A stretch of DNA of 64,000 nt from Polynucleobacter sp. MWH-UH25E. GTDB lineage: Bacteria > Pseudomonadota > Gammaproteobacteria > Burkholderiales > Burkholderiaceae. This document shows, piece by piece, positions 1-6,821 of the stretch. How positions within the stretch are numbered: the stretch's first letter is position 1; each line of letters starts with the position of its first letter. The notes under the pieces are model-generated. The model was not told the origin of the DNA and did not search any database. It was given only the letters and a program-made list of their open reading frames with translations. Position numbers and translations under genes: made by a program. The stretch is from NCBI RefSeq assembly GCF_018687095.1, contig NZ_CP061286.1, forward strand, positions 558,001-622,000. Direction: 5' to 3'.

Positions 1-2
1 AA

Positions 3-227
3 GGTCGCATGGCTCCAGTCTGCAGATGGATAAGCTCCTTAATTAGATTATTTTTTGTAGAAATTGAAGTGCTAATTTTGGAGCGAGATCAAAAAATCCA
101 CCGCTTAACAAAAGAAATTGGTGATCGAAAGCTCGCGCTAGATTCAAAAGAAAATCATGTATTAACTGAGCGAAAGATTGACTTGATGGGTCGTCTTTCT
201 GAGTGTTTATTAGATGTAAATTCATAA
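3..227 (+). CDS. possible C-terminal end of an unknown protein
   Basis: The frame is open from the left edge to a TAA just before the rhodanese gene, so this may be the end of a gene starting outside the window; an internal start at ATG 9 or GTG 79 is also possible. From about base 76 the residues are charged and heptad-like (a run beginning LERDQKIHRL), suggesting a short helical or coiled-coil tail. No family is recognised. An overlapping opposite-strand frame of similar length exists, so coding status is uncertain. Confidence 0.3.
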   Translation, partial: GRMAPVCRWISSLIRLFFVEIEVLILERDQKIHRLTKEIGDRKLALDSKENHVLTERKIDLMGRLSECLLDVNS

Positions 228-237
228 AGGGGTGTAT

Positions 238-1215
238 ATGAAAAAAATGCAATGGCTTTTAGCTATCGTTTTAAGTGGATTGGTTAGTCTGGCCCAAGCG
301 ATCAACTTGCCTGGCCCTGTAGTTAGTGCTGATTGGTTGTCTAATAATCTATCTGAGGTTCAGGTGATTGAAGTGAGAACTGATCTCGCTAGTTACCTGA
401 AAAATCCAGAATTTGATACTGATAAAAAAACTGGCAAGAAGTTTCTGGTTGAAGTGGGTGGCCATATAACAAACTCCAGTCTTCTGGATTTTAAAAAGGT
501 ACGTGCAGAGCGAACTGTTGATGGTAAGAAAATTAAGTTTTTGATTCCGGAAAAGGCTGATTTTGAGAAGTTGGTGCAATCTCTGGGCGTGAACTCTGAT
601 AAGCCAATTGTGCTTGTTCCTATTGGTCAAGATATGTCTGACATTGACGAGGCATTAAGGACCTATTGGACATTTAAGGTCTACGGCGAAGATCAAGTTG
701 CCGTGCTGGATGGTGGTATTGCCGGTTGGTTAGGTGAGGGACGCAATTACGAAACCGCTAACAATCAAAAAGCAGCTGGTAACTGGTCCGCAAAGGCCTA
801 TCGCAAAGAATTGATTGCTAGTTCTGATGAGGTTGCTGCCGCATCAAAAGGCGGTAAACCACAATTGCTAGATGCTCGTCAGCCTGCGCAGTATTTAGGA
901 CTTGCTAAGCGTCCTGATGTCATGACATTTGGTCATATTGCTGGCTCTAAAGAATTGGCTCCTGAATTATTAGCAAAGCCAACGAATGGCGCTTTATATT
1001 TCTGGCAGAAAAATACTTATGATGCCTTATTGGCGGCCAATGGCCTGAGTGCAAAAGGTCCAACAATTGCCTATTGCAACACTGGGCATTTGGCAGCAGG
1101 TGGCTGGTTTGTCATGTCTGAGCTTGTAGGAAACAAGTCAACCAAGCTGTATGATGGCTCCTTATATCTGTGGACACTAGAAGGACGTCCTTTAGTAGGT
1201 GTGCCACTTAACTAA
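238..1215 (+). CDS. periplasmic tandem-domain rhodanese (sulfurtransferase)
   Basis: Thiosulfate/persulfide sulfurtransferase of about 325 residues. ATG 238 is chosen over GTG 232 because AAAGGGG lies 5 bases upstream and the protein then opens with a clean signal peptide (MKKMQWLLAI, hydrophobic core, cleavage near AQA), so it should be exported. Two rhodanese domains follow. The first (about residues 25-175) has no cysteine at the expected catalytic place. The second carries the active-site loop around Cys280 (YCNTGHLA). The downstream ArsR regulator and DUF2892 protein are on the same strand and close by, an arrangement typical of reactive-sulfur modules. The in vivo sulfur donor cannot be told from sequence. 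Confidence 0.88.
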   Translation: MKKMQWLLAIVLSGLVSLAQAINLPGPVVSADWLSNNLSEVQVIEVRTDLASYLKNPEFDTDKKTGKKFLVEVGGHITNSSLLDFKKVRAERTVDGKKIKFLIPEKADFEKLVQSLGVNSDKPIVLVPIGQDMSDIDEALRTYWTFKVYGEDQVAVLDGGIAGWLGEGRNYETANNQKAAGNWSAKAYRKELIASSDEVAAASKGGKPQLLDARQPAQYLGLAKRPDVMTFGHIAGSKELAPELLAKPTNGALYFWQKNTYDALLAANGLSAKGPTIAYCNTGHLAAGGWFVMSELVGNKSTKLYDGSLYLWTLEGRPLVGVPLN

Positions 1216-1225
1216 GAATATTCGT

Positions 1226-1543
1226 ATGCCCGTCTTAAAAACTAATATCAACCTCAAAAAGATGCAGTCATCAGCAGATGATGCCTGCCGTTTGATGAAA
1301 GTGTTATCCAATAGAGATCGGATGATGCTGTTGTGTCAGATTAGTCAAGGTGAGAAGTGTGTCAGTGAGCTTGAAGAATGTCTTGATATACATCAGCCAA
1401 CCTTATCTCAACAATTGACGGTTTTGAGAAATGAAGAATTAGTTCAGACCAGAAGAGAGGGTAAGCAAATTTTTTATTCCCTCTCTAATGAGGTGGCATT
1501 AGAGGTGATGGATGTCTTATATAGAAATTACTGTAATAGATAG
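1226..1543 (+). CDS. ArsR-family repressor, SqrR/BigR-like persulfide sensor candidate
   Basis: Winged-helix ArsR/SmtB protein of about 105 residues; the recognition helix region reads HQPTLSQQLTVL. With the start at ATG 1226 the cysteines are 21, 37, 45, 52 and 103. Cys37 (MMLLCQIS) and Cys103 (YRNYC) fall where SqrR and BigR carry the pair that forms a polysulfide bridge, while the metal-site motif ELCVCD of arsenic sensors is absent. Its place between a rhodanese and a DUF2892 gene supports sulfur sensing. Function is inferred from the cysteines and neighbours. GTG 1199 is an alternative start; no strong ribosome site distinguishes them. Confidence 0.8.
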   Translation: MPVLKTNINLKKMQSSADDACRLMKVLSNRDRMMLLCQISQGEKCVSELEECLDIHQPTLSQQLTVLRNEELVQTRREGKQIFYSLSNEVALEVMDVLYRNYCNR

Positions 1544-1559
1544 CTAAAGGAGTTTGAAG

Positions 1560-1778
1560 ATGAAATGCAACGTTGGTGGTGTCGATCGTATTTTGCGTAT
1601 GGCAGTGGGATTGGTATTAATGGGCTTGGCTGCTACTGGAATTGTTGGCGCTTGGGGATGGATCGGTGTTATTCCACTTGCCACGGGTTTATTTAGATTT
1701 TGCCCGGCATACCCAATCCTAAAAATTAACACCTGTGGAACTGGGGCTGCTTGCAAAGGCGGTCGTTGCGAGAAATAA
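1560..1778 (+). CDS. DUF2892 (YgaP transmembrane domain) protein
   Basis: Small inner-membrane protein of about 72 residues. AAAGGAG at 1546-1552 places the start at ATG 1560 (MKCNVGG). The family pattern is clear: N-terminal VGGVDRILR, two adjacent hydrophobic helices (about residues 12-48), then YPILKINTCGTGAAC with a Cys-rich tail. In E. coli YgaP this domain is fused to a rhodanese; here the rhodanese is a separate gene two positions upstream. It closes the likely three-gene operon rhodanese-arsR-DUF2892. Confidence 0.88.
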   Translation: MKCNVGGVDRILRMAVGLVLMGLAATGIVGAWGWIGVIPLATGLFRFCPAYPILKINTCGTGAACKGGRCEK

Positions 1779-1869
1779 CTTCATCATTAATGGGTGGCTT
1801 TTGTATTCTAGTTTTGTAATGTTTAAAAATAGTCATCCATTTCATATTCATTTGGTGTAAGTTAGTCGC

Positions 1870-2586
1870 ATGAAAACCATTGAGATTAAGAGTGCCTGGC
1901 AGGGCGTAAGTGATTGTGAGAATTGCTCGATTAGAAGTTCGGCATTATTTGCTGAATTAAATGAAGAGGACTTCTCAAAAATACACAGCCCCATTGACGA
2001 CTTAAGTTTTGATGCAAATACAGAGATTTATGCTCAAGGGGATTCAGCCCAGTCCTTGTATACATTACGCAGTGGTTATGTCAAGATTTTGCATATTAAC
2101 TCTGATGGTTCCGAGCGTATCGTTAGGATCGTTTTGCCTGGTAATCTATTTGGTATGGAGGCATTGCTAGGCGATCGATATGAGCATGCTGCTGTTGCCT
2201 TGACCAATGCACATGTATGCCGAATTCCAAAACAAATTATTGTGAGTTTGGGTGAAGAGTCACCACGATTACATAGGCAAATTGTTCGTAAGTGGGGAGA
2301 GGCTCTACTTCAATCAGAATCTTGGTTTTCTGAAATCAATACCGGAAGAATTGAAGTGCGCTTAGCGCGATTTTTCCTCAAGTTGGCTAAAGAGTCTGGA
2401 TCTCATGCACTTGCACCGCTCTTTAAGCGCGAGGATATGGGTTTGATGATGGATGTTAAATTTGAAACAATTAGCCGGGCTTTAGCATCCATGGCAGAGC
2501 AGGGCCTTATTTCCAACATTACTAGACTATCCGTCCAGATCCCGAGTATCCAGGTACTTCAAGAATTTGCTAAAAAGGGACTTTAG
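1870..2586 (+). CDS. Crp/Fnr-family regulator with FNR-type recognition helix
   Basis: About 238 residues: N-terminal cyclic-nucleotide-binding-like beta-roll (about 30-145), dimer helix and C-terminal HTH. The recognition helix contains ETISR (residues 199-203), the E-x2-S-R pattern by which FNR reads TTGAT/ATCAA half-sites, and such sites occur nearby (3920-3933, 3969-3982). Cysteines 16, 19 and 117 match three of the four [4Fe-4S] ligands of E. coli FNR, but the position equivalent to Cys29 is not Cys, so classical oxygen sensing is doubtful. It is a lone gene, convergent with the prenyltransferase gene (17-base overlap). Confidence 0.88.
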   Translation: MKTIEIKSAWQGVSDCENCSIRSSALFAELNEEDFSKIHSPIDDLSFDANTEIYAQGDSAQSLYTLRSGYVKILHINSDGSERIVRIVLPGNLFGMEALLGDRYEHAAVALTNAHVCRIPKQIIVSLGEESPRLHRQIVRKWGEALLQSESWFSEINTGRIEVRLARFFLKLAKESGSHALAPLFKREDMGLMMDVKFETISRALASMAEQGLISNITRLSVQIPSIQVLQEFAKKGL

Positions 2587-3487
2587 CGTTCAATATACAT
2601 CCGACACATAATAGTAAGGCATATAGATGAACGCCTAATATATTGATCGGTATCATTTTTCTCAAATGAGATTGATTCATTTCGCCGCTTTTTAATTTAA
2701 TAGCACAGAACCAAAAAATGGGCATGACCAAAATAGTTGCCATGGTCTGCAAAGGGGCAAAATCCCCTTGAATAGCAAAAATTTGTAGCAGGTATGCACA
2801 TAGCGGAAAAGATGAGTACCAAATCCATAGATGTTTTGGGCTTGATTGAACTGCTAACGTCATTTTCTGTGAGCTTTTATCTGCATTAATGTCTGGAATC
2901 TGATTCAAAAATAGGATGTTGGCAACCATTAGTCCGTATGCAATGGCAATGGGAATAATTTCAATATCAATGACCTCCGATTGCAAAGCTGAAAATCCAA
3001 TAACAACCAAGGACCAAGAGAGTGCAATTGCAATCTCACCAAGAACCCCGTGCGACATAAGCTTAAAAGGTGGCGCTGAATACATCCATAAGAACATTGC
3101 TCCAAGGATTCCAATTGGCAACAGTTTCCAGGTGGTCATAAAGCAAAGAAAAAGACCAAGGATCGTTGCCAGCAGTAGTAGCAGAATTCCAAATTGATAA
3201 ATTTGCTTAGGCTGAAAAATATTTAATTGTATGAAGCGGCTTCCGCCAGTAAAGGGCGAGACTCGATTTGAATTGATTAAGTCAGATCCATTTAAGTGAT
3301 CAAAATAATCGTTTAATACATTGCCTGCGGCATGTGCTAGTAACGCCATTGCCAACGCAAGGAGGTTGATGGTCCAATTGGGATTGTTTGTTAAATTTCC
3401 AAAAACAAAACCAATCAAACAACCAAAAATAGTAATAGTAAGAAAAGCTGGCCTAGTTGCTAAAAAATACTTTATAGCTGTACTCAT
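2570..3487 (-). CDS. UbiA-family prenyltransferase
   Basis: Polytopic membrane protein of 305 residues, mostly hydrophobic. It carries the two Asp-rich motifs of the UbiA superfamily: NDYFD near residue 60 and DINADK near residue 200, which bind Mg-prenyl diphosphate. The N-terminal half resembles MenA-type (dihydroxynaphthoate) prenyltransferases more than UbiA proper, but no other quinone gene is near and the acceptor is unknown. Its ATG overlaps the trxC stop codon by 4 bases, so the two are co-transcribed and probably translationally coupled. Confidence 0.85.
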   Translation of the reverse strand: MSTAIKYFLATRPAFLTITIFGCLIGFVFGNLTNNPNWTINLLALAMALLAHAAGNVLNDYFDHLNGSDLINSNRVSPFTGGSRFIQLNIFQPKQIYQFGILLLLLATILGLFLCFMTTWKLLPIGILGAMFLWMYSAPPFKLMSHGVLGEIAIALSWSLVVIGFSALQSEVIDIEIIPIAIAYGLMVANILFLNQIPDINADKSSQKMTLAVQSSPKHLWIWYSSFPLCAYLLQIFAIQGDFAPLQTMATILVMPIFWFCAIKLKSGEMNQSHLRKMIPINILGVHLYALLLCVGCILNAKVPF

Positions 3488-3903
3488 ATTGCCTTTAATA
3501 CAAGCTGTTCTAGTTGCGCTGGCGGAAGTGCGCCAGAGATTCGCTCAACTTCAGCCCCATTCTTAAATATTGCCAATGTAGGAATTGAGCGAATATTAAA
3601 TTGTTGGCCAATCGAAGGATTAGCCTCGGTATCTATTTTGATGTGCAGGATTTTTTCACCGTGCCTCTTGGCGCTTGCTTCGAAGGTGGGGGCAAACATC
3701 TTACAAGGCCCACACCAAGGCGCCCAAAAATCAACAATGATTGGCAATTTACTCTGAGTCAACACTTCCCTAAAACTTGCCTGATCAGCATCAATTGGGC
3801 CCAAAAGAAGATTGGATTTACACGATCCACAGATCGGTTTGTGATTGATCCGATCTAGAGGTAGTCGATTAAATTTATTACAGCTTGGGCATTTGATAAG
3901 CAT
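3484..3903 (-). CDS. trxC: thioredoxin 2 (TrxC)
   Basis: Cytosolic thioredoxin with an N-terminal zinc ribbon (CPSC near residue 5, CGSC near residue 26), which identifies TrxC rather than TrxA. The active site WCGPC and the cis-proline region (RSIPTLAIF) are intact. Two ATGs are adjacent; the second (base 3903) lies 6 bases from a G5 ribosome site and is preferred over 3906. It is the first gene of a trxC-ubiA operon. An FNR-like palindrome (3920-3933) sits immediately upstream, probably over the promoter. Confidence 0.93.
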   Translation of the reverse strand: MLIKCPSCNKFNRLPLDRINHKPICGSCKSNLLLGPIDADQASFREVLTQSKLPIIVDFWAPWCGPCKMFAPTFEASAKRHGEKILHIKIDTEANPSIGQQFNIRSIPTLAIFKNGAEVERISGALPPAQLEQLVLKAI

Positions 3904-3919
3904 CATTTTCCCCCTTTAT

Positions 3920-3933
3920 TTGATGTAAATCAT
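3920..3933. promoter_or_regulatory. FNR-like palindrome upstream of trxC
   Basis: TTGATGTAAATCAT matches the FNR consensus TTGATNNNNATCAA except for the last base. It lies 17 bases upstream of the trxC start, close enough to cover the core promoter. A second, perfect site is 49 bases away in the same divergent intergenic region. Confidence 0.6.
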
Positions 3934-3968
3934 GAACTTATTATGGAGGCGAATCAAGTCTTTATATT

Positions 3969-3982
3969 TTGATTTGGATCAA
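3969..3982. promoter_or_regulatory. perfect FNR-type binding site
   Basis: TTGATTTGGATCAA matches every defined base of the FNR consensus. It is upstream of the rightward pair of small membrane protein genes. A weak -10-like CAGAAT at 4004-4009 would put the site centre near -41, the class II activation position. The Crp/Fnr protein at 1870-2586 has the matching ETISR helix. Confidence 0.7.
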
Positions 3983-4037
3983 AGAGCTTAATTTCTATAA
4001 GGTCAGAATGAATCAACGTGATATAAGGAGGCCGTAT

Positions 4038-4163
4038 ATGCTACTAGAGTTATTCGGAACATTTGCTGGTCAATTGAGCTTGGCAGTGATTCTTTTTATG
4101 ATTGGGATGTTTGTATTTTTTATTAGATTATTTGTCAAAAAAAGCGCTCAAATAAATGACTAA
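4038..4163 (+). CDS. DUF3149 small membrane protein
   Basis: The start is fixed by AAGGAG at 4025-4030, giving a 41-residue protein rather than a longer upstream reading. It has a short amphipathic N-terminus (MLLELFGTF), one transmembrane helix (about 14-34) and a basic end (RLFVKKSAQ), as in DUF3149 proteins. The role is unknown. It is directly downstream of the perfect FNR-type site and overlaps the next gene by 8 bases, so the pair is one transcription unit. Confidence 0.75.
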   Translation: MLLELFGTFAGQLSLAVILFMIGMFVFFIRLFVKKSAQIND

Positions 4164-4482
4164 GTTGTTGAATCGCCTTCCGGGCTTTCAAACATCGCCT
4201 CCTGGTAAGGAAAGATGGATCTTGCGTCAAGCCCCTTTTTGGACGCTAATGGGAACATTAGCAATTTTGATGCCTTCATTCTTGACGCGTATCATTTCCT
4301 CTGACCCTAAGGTGGCTGGTAATTCAGGTTTAATTGATATCTTAGTGATCGCAACCTTGATATGTTATTGGATTGCGATTTTTACTATCGTTATTGGAGC
4401 TTACATAGTCGTGCTAATGAAAGGGCCGGCGTATGTTGCTGATGCGTATCCCTTAGAGGACTCTGATAGGCTCAAGGGCTAA
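4156..4482 (+). CDS. hypothetical membrane protein
   Basis: 108 residues, family not recognised. The N-terminal 25 residues are soluble (PPGKERWILRQAP), followed by hydrophobic segments at about 29-48 and 62-90 and a short acidic tail. Its ATG lies inside the end of the DUF3149 gene, indicating translational coupling. The FNR-type site upstream of the pair hints at low-oxygen or redox control, which is inference. Confidence 0.65.
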   Translation: MTKLLNRLPGFQTSPPGKERWILRQAPFWTLMGTLAILMPSFLTRIISSDPKVAGNSGLIDILVIATLICYWIAIFTIVIGAYIVVLMKGPAYVADAYPLEDSDRLKG

Positions 4483-4520
4483 TTAGTTGCGCTAGCCTCG
4501 ACTCAAATTAATTAGCAATC

Positions 4521-5135
4521 TTAGGCTCGAAATAATTTATTGATAAGCCTTAATGAGTTTTGCTGTTTCTCAATCAAGCCTTCTGCTTCCATCTTGGATA
4601 GCGAGCGGTAAAGCGCTTCATGTGTAATACCAAGTTCTGAGGCAAGTGACTTGTAGTCAGATTCCAGCACTAGAGTTCCTTGCTTTCCATCGGTTTCAAT
4701 CAGATGAATCAATTTGCTTTTAATGTCTTTTAGCCCAAGTCTCTCGGATTGGGTGCGAAGGCGCATGATTTCTCTGCTTAAGAGCTTGATCCACTTTGAG
4801 GAAAATTGTTCATCTTTGAGGGAGCTTCTAAAAGATTGGATCGGTAGGGTAATGGCTGTGCCAGCATGGGTGGCAATTGCATCGCAGTGATATACGTCTG
4901 TTAGTAGGCTGGCTTCACTCAAAAAGCCCCCTTTGCAACGTTGCAAGATTGTCGCCTCTCCATGAGGATTTGATCTACTTAGCACCGCTTCTCCAGACAC
5001 AATAAAAAACATGTATTCAGGGGCTTTTCCTAGGTGAAAAAGGTATTCACCCTTGGCAAAGGGGTGTGCTTTGCACTGACTTAAAAGTGCATCTGGCAAT
5101 AGTTCTTTGAGGGTTTGGGGAATATACAGATCCAT
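4521..5135 (-). CDS. second Crp/Fnr-family regulator
   Basis: About 204 residues from ATG 5135; a longer reading from 5183 or 5189 is possible, and none of these starts has a clear ribosome site. The protein has an N-terminal beta-roll sensor domain, a dimer helix and a C-terminal HTH. The recognition helix reads EALYR where FNR has ETISR, so Glu and Arg are kept but Ser is replaced. No N-terminal Cys cluster and no obvious cAMP-site residues are seen. It is divergent from the copper-chaperone-like gene, with an FNR-like palindrome between them, which suggests it controls that unit. The effector is unknown. Confidence 0.85.
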   Translation of the reverse strand: MDLYIPQTLKELLPDALLSQCKAHPFAKGEYLFHLGKAPEYMFFIVSGEAVLSRSNPHGEATILQRCKGGFLSEASLLTDVYHCDAIATHAGTAITLPIQSFRSSLKDEQFSSKWIKLLSREIMRLRTQSERLGLKDIKSKLIHLIETDGKQGTLVLESDYKSLASELGITHEALYRSLSKMEAEGLIEKQQNSLRLINKLFRA

Positions 5136-5149
5136 ATGATCAGAATCAT
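5136..5149. promoter_or_regulatory. FNR/Crp-like palindrome between regulator and metal-protein genes
   Basis: ATGATCAGAATCAT is a near-perfect palindrome with core TGAT-N4-ATCA. A -10-like AATAAT lies at 5172-5177, giving a predicted start at about 5184 and placing the palindrome centre at -41.5, the classical class II activator position for the rightward gene. It abuts the leftward regulator start, so autoregulation is also possible. Confidence 0.6.
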
Positions 5150-5201
5150 ACGTCTTTTTATGGCCCAGACCAATAATGAACATATACAAAAGGGGGGTGA
5201 T

Positions 5202-5480
5202 ATGGAAACAATCAATTTAAAAGTAACGGGAATGACCTGTGGTTCATGCGTGAAGCATGTAGAAAAAGCGCTGAGTGCAGTTCCAGGCGTGCAAGCAGTA
5301 GTCGTAGATTTATCTGCTGGTACGGCTAGCGTGACTGGAGATCTTCCAGGCGACGCAAGCTCTTTGTTGGCTGCCTTGGACGCGGATGGTTATCCGTCAA
5401 CCATTGGCTTGGCAGATGTTGCTTCAACGGAGCAGGGTAAAGGCGGTGGTTGTGGCGGTCAAAGTTGCTGTTGTCATTAA
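5202..5480 (+). CDS. heavy-metal-associated (CopZ/MerP-like) protein with Cys-rich tail
   Basis: 92 residues. The HMA ferredoxin-like fold occupies about residues 1-67 with the copper-binding loop MTCGSC at 11-16. ATG 5202 follows a G-rich ribosome site (AAAAGGGGGG). Beyond the usual end of the fold there is a short linker and a C-terminal GGGCGGQSCCCH, which adds four cysteines and a histidine and is not normal for CopZ or MerP. The metal is probably Cu(I), but no metal ATPase is adjacent. The Met-rich periplasmic protein follows 16 bases on. Confidence 0.85.
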   Translation: METINLKVTGMTCGSCVKHVEKALSAVPGVQAVVVDLSAGTASVTGDLPGDASSLLAALDADGYPSTIGLADVASTEQGKGGGCGGQSCCCH

Positions 5481-5496
5481 TTAAAGGAGAGACGAG

Positions 5497-5895
5497 ATGA
5501 ATATGATTAATAAAGTAGTGATTGGTATCACTGTCGCATTGGGTTTAGTTGCGATAGTTCATGCTCAACAAGGTCCGATGGGCGGCAATGGGCCTATGGG
5601 GATGATGGGGCAAGGTCCGATGGGTAATGGCATGGGTCCAGGGATGATGCGCGGACAAATGATGCAAGGTCAGATGACGGGACCTAACTCGCCAATGAAG
5701 GTCATGCAACAGCTCATGACTCCAGCAGAGCGTTTAGCAATGATGGATAAGATGGCTGATGCAAAGTCATGGGAAGAGCGTCAAGCTATTATGACCACAA
5801 CACATGCTGAGATGGAAAAGCGGGCAAAAGAAAAAGGAATTACTTTGCCAGTAGGACATGGCCCTCAGATGATGTCTGGCAAAAATTGCGGGTAA
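5497..5895 (+). CDS. Met/Gly-rich periplasmic protein, possible copper binder
   Basis: 132 residues with a signal peptide (cleavage near VHAQQ). Residues about 25-70 are a low-complexity run of Gly, Met, Pro, Gln and Asn (repeats such as GPMG, GQMM), then a helical segment (TPAERLAMMDKMADAKSWEER) and a His/Met end. Met-rich exported segments of this kind bind Cu(I) in several known proteins; here it is inferred from composition and from the CopZ-like neighbour. AAAGGAGAG precedes the ATG, and a terminator follows the gene. Confidence 0.7.
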   Translation: MNMINKVVIGITVALGLVAIVHAQQGPMGGNGPMGMMGQGPMGNGMGPGMMRGQMMQGQMTGPNSPMKVMQQLMTPAERLAMMDKMADAKSWEERQAIMTTTHAEMEKRAKEKGITLPVGHGPQMMSGKNCG

Positions 5896-5917
5896 CAAGA
5901 TTTGAAGTGATATGCAC

Positions 5918-5945
5918 AAAGCCACCTGCGGGTGGCTTTCTTTTG
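5918..5945 (+). terminator. intrinsic terminator after the Met-rich protein gene
   Basis: A 9-bp perfect stem AAAGCCACC / GGTGGCTTT with a 4-base loop, followed by CTTTT. It separates the metal-protein pair from the cupin gene. Confidence 0.8.
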
Positions 5946-6005
5946 GGTGATGATTTAGTTTGCTTGTTATCCTCTAGCATATCCTCGTAAATATAGATGT
6001 AATAA

Positions 6006-6659
6006 ATGAATATCAACGCAGATTACAGTCAAAGAGTTGTGATTAATCATCACGATTTGCCTTGGATTCCCAGTCCCGAGCCAGGCGTGGAAAGGAAAAT
6101 GCTTGATCGCCTTGGTGATGAGGTTGCTAGAGCCACTTCAATCATTCGTTATCAAGCTGGATCAAAATTCAAAACTCATACGCATGAATTCGGTGAGGAG
6201 ATATTGGTTTTAGAGGGCACTTTTAGTGATGAGGAGGGGGATTATCCTACTGGTACTTTCATCATGAATCCACCAGGCTCATCGCACGCACCATTTAGTG
6301 ATTTAGGCTGCTCTCTGTTCGTAAAACTTAGGCATCTCGGAGCTGACCAGGTGAGGCGAGAGATTGTTAATACAAAAATAGCCACTTGGCATCAAGGTAT
6401 GTTGCCGGGCCTTCATGTAATGCCACTTATGCAACAGGGAACCGGGTCCACTCTAGTTCGTTGGGCTCCGCAAACGTATTTCAACCCACATAAACACTAT
6501 GGTGGTGAAGAAATATTTGTTGTCGATGGTGTGTTTGAGGACGAACATGGCCGCTATCCTGAGGGATCATGGATTAGAAGTCCACATATGAGCTTGCACA
6601 AGCCATTTAGCAAAGAGGGTTGTGTAATTTTTGTAAAGACTGGGCACTTGCTCGGCTAG
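6006..6659 (+). CDS. ChrR-like double-cupin protein
   Basis: 217 residues with two cupin domains, each with a metal-site signature: HTHEFGEE near residue 60 and HKHYGGEE near residue 163. The arrangement is like the cupin part of ChrR anti-sigma proteins, but the N-terminal zinc-binding anti-sigma domain is missing and no sigma factor gene is adjacent, so a sensor or dioxygenase-like role is equally possible. It stands alone between a terminator and the sulfite dehydrogenase genes. Confidence 0.75.
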   Translation: MNINADYSQRVVINHHDLPWIPSPEPGVERKMLDRLGDEVARATSIIRYQAGSKFKTHTHEFGEEILVLEGTFSDEEGDYPTGTFIMNPPGSSHAPFSDLGCSLFVKLRHLGADQVRREIVNTKIATWHQGMLPGLHVMPLMQQGTGSTLVRWAPQTYFNPHKHYGGEEIFVVDGVFEDEHGRYPEGSWIRSPHMSLHKPFSKEGCVIFVKTGHLLG

Positions 6660-6821
6660 TTTTCTTAATTATTTGGATCTTAAAAATGGAGATTAACCGG
6701 TAAGCATTATTCGCCCTTTAAAGCGATATATTTAATAAAGTTTGAGGGTAATCACTAAGGCAGACCTCTATAAAAATAGCTATTCTGAATTGAGTTAAAA
6801 AATAGTGTGGAGGAGATATCC

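Noticed and set aside
43..252. Minus-strand ORF at the left edge.
   Set aside because: It overlaps the rhodanese start and has no recognisable domain; the plus-strand reading is at least as likely.
5191..5196. The G6 tract before the CopZ-like gene as a phase-variable repeat.
   Set aside because: Six bases are too few to be notable and the run forms the ribosome site.
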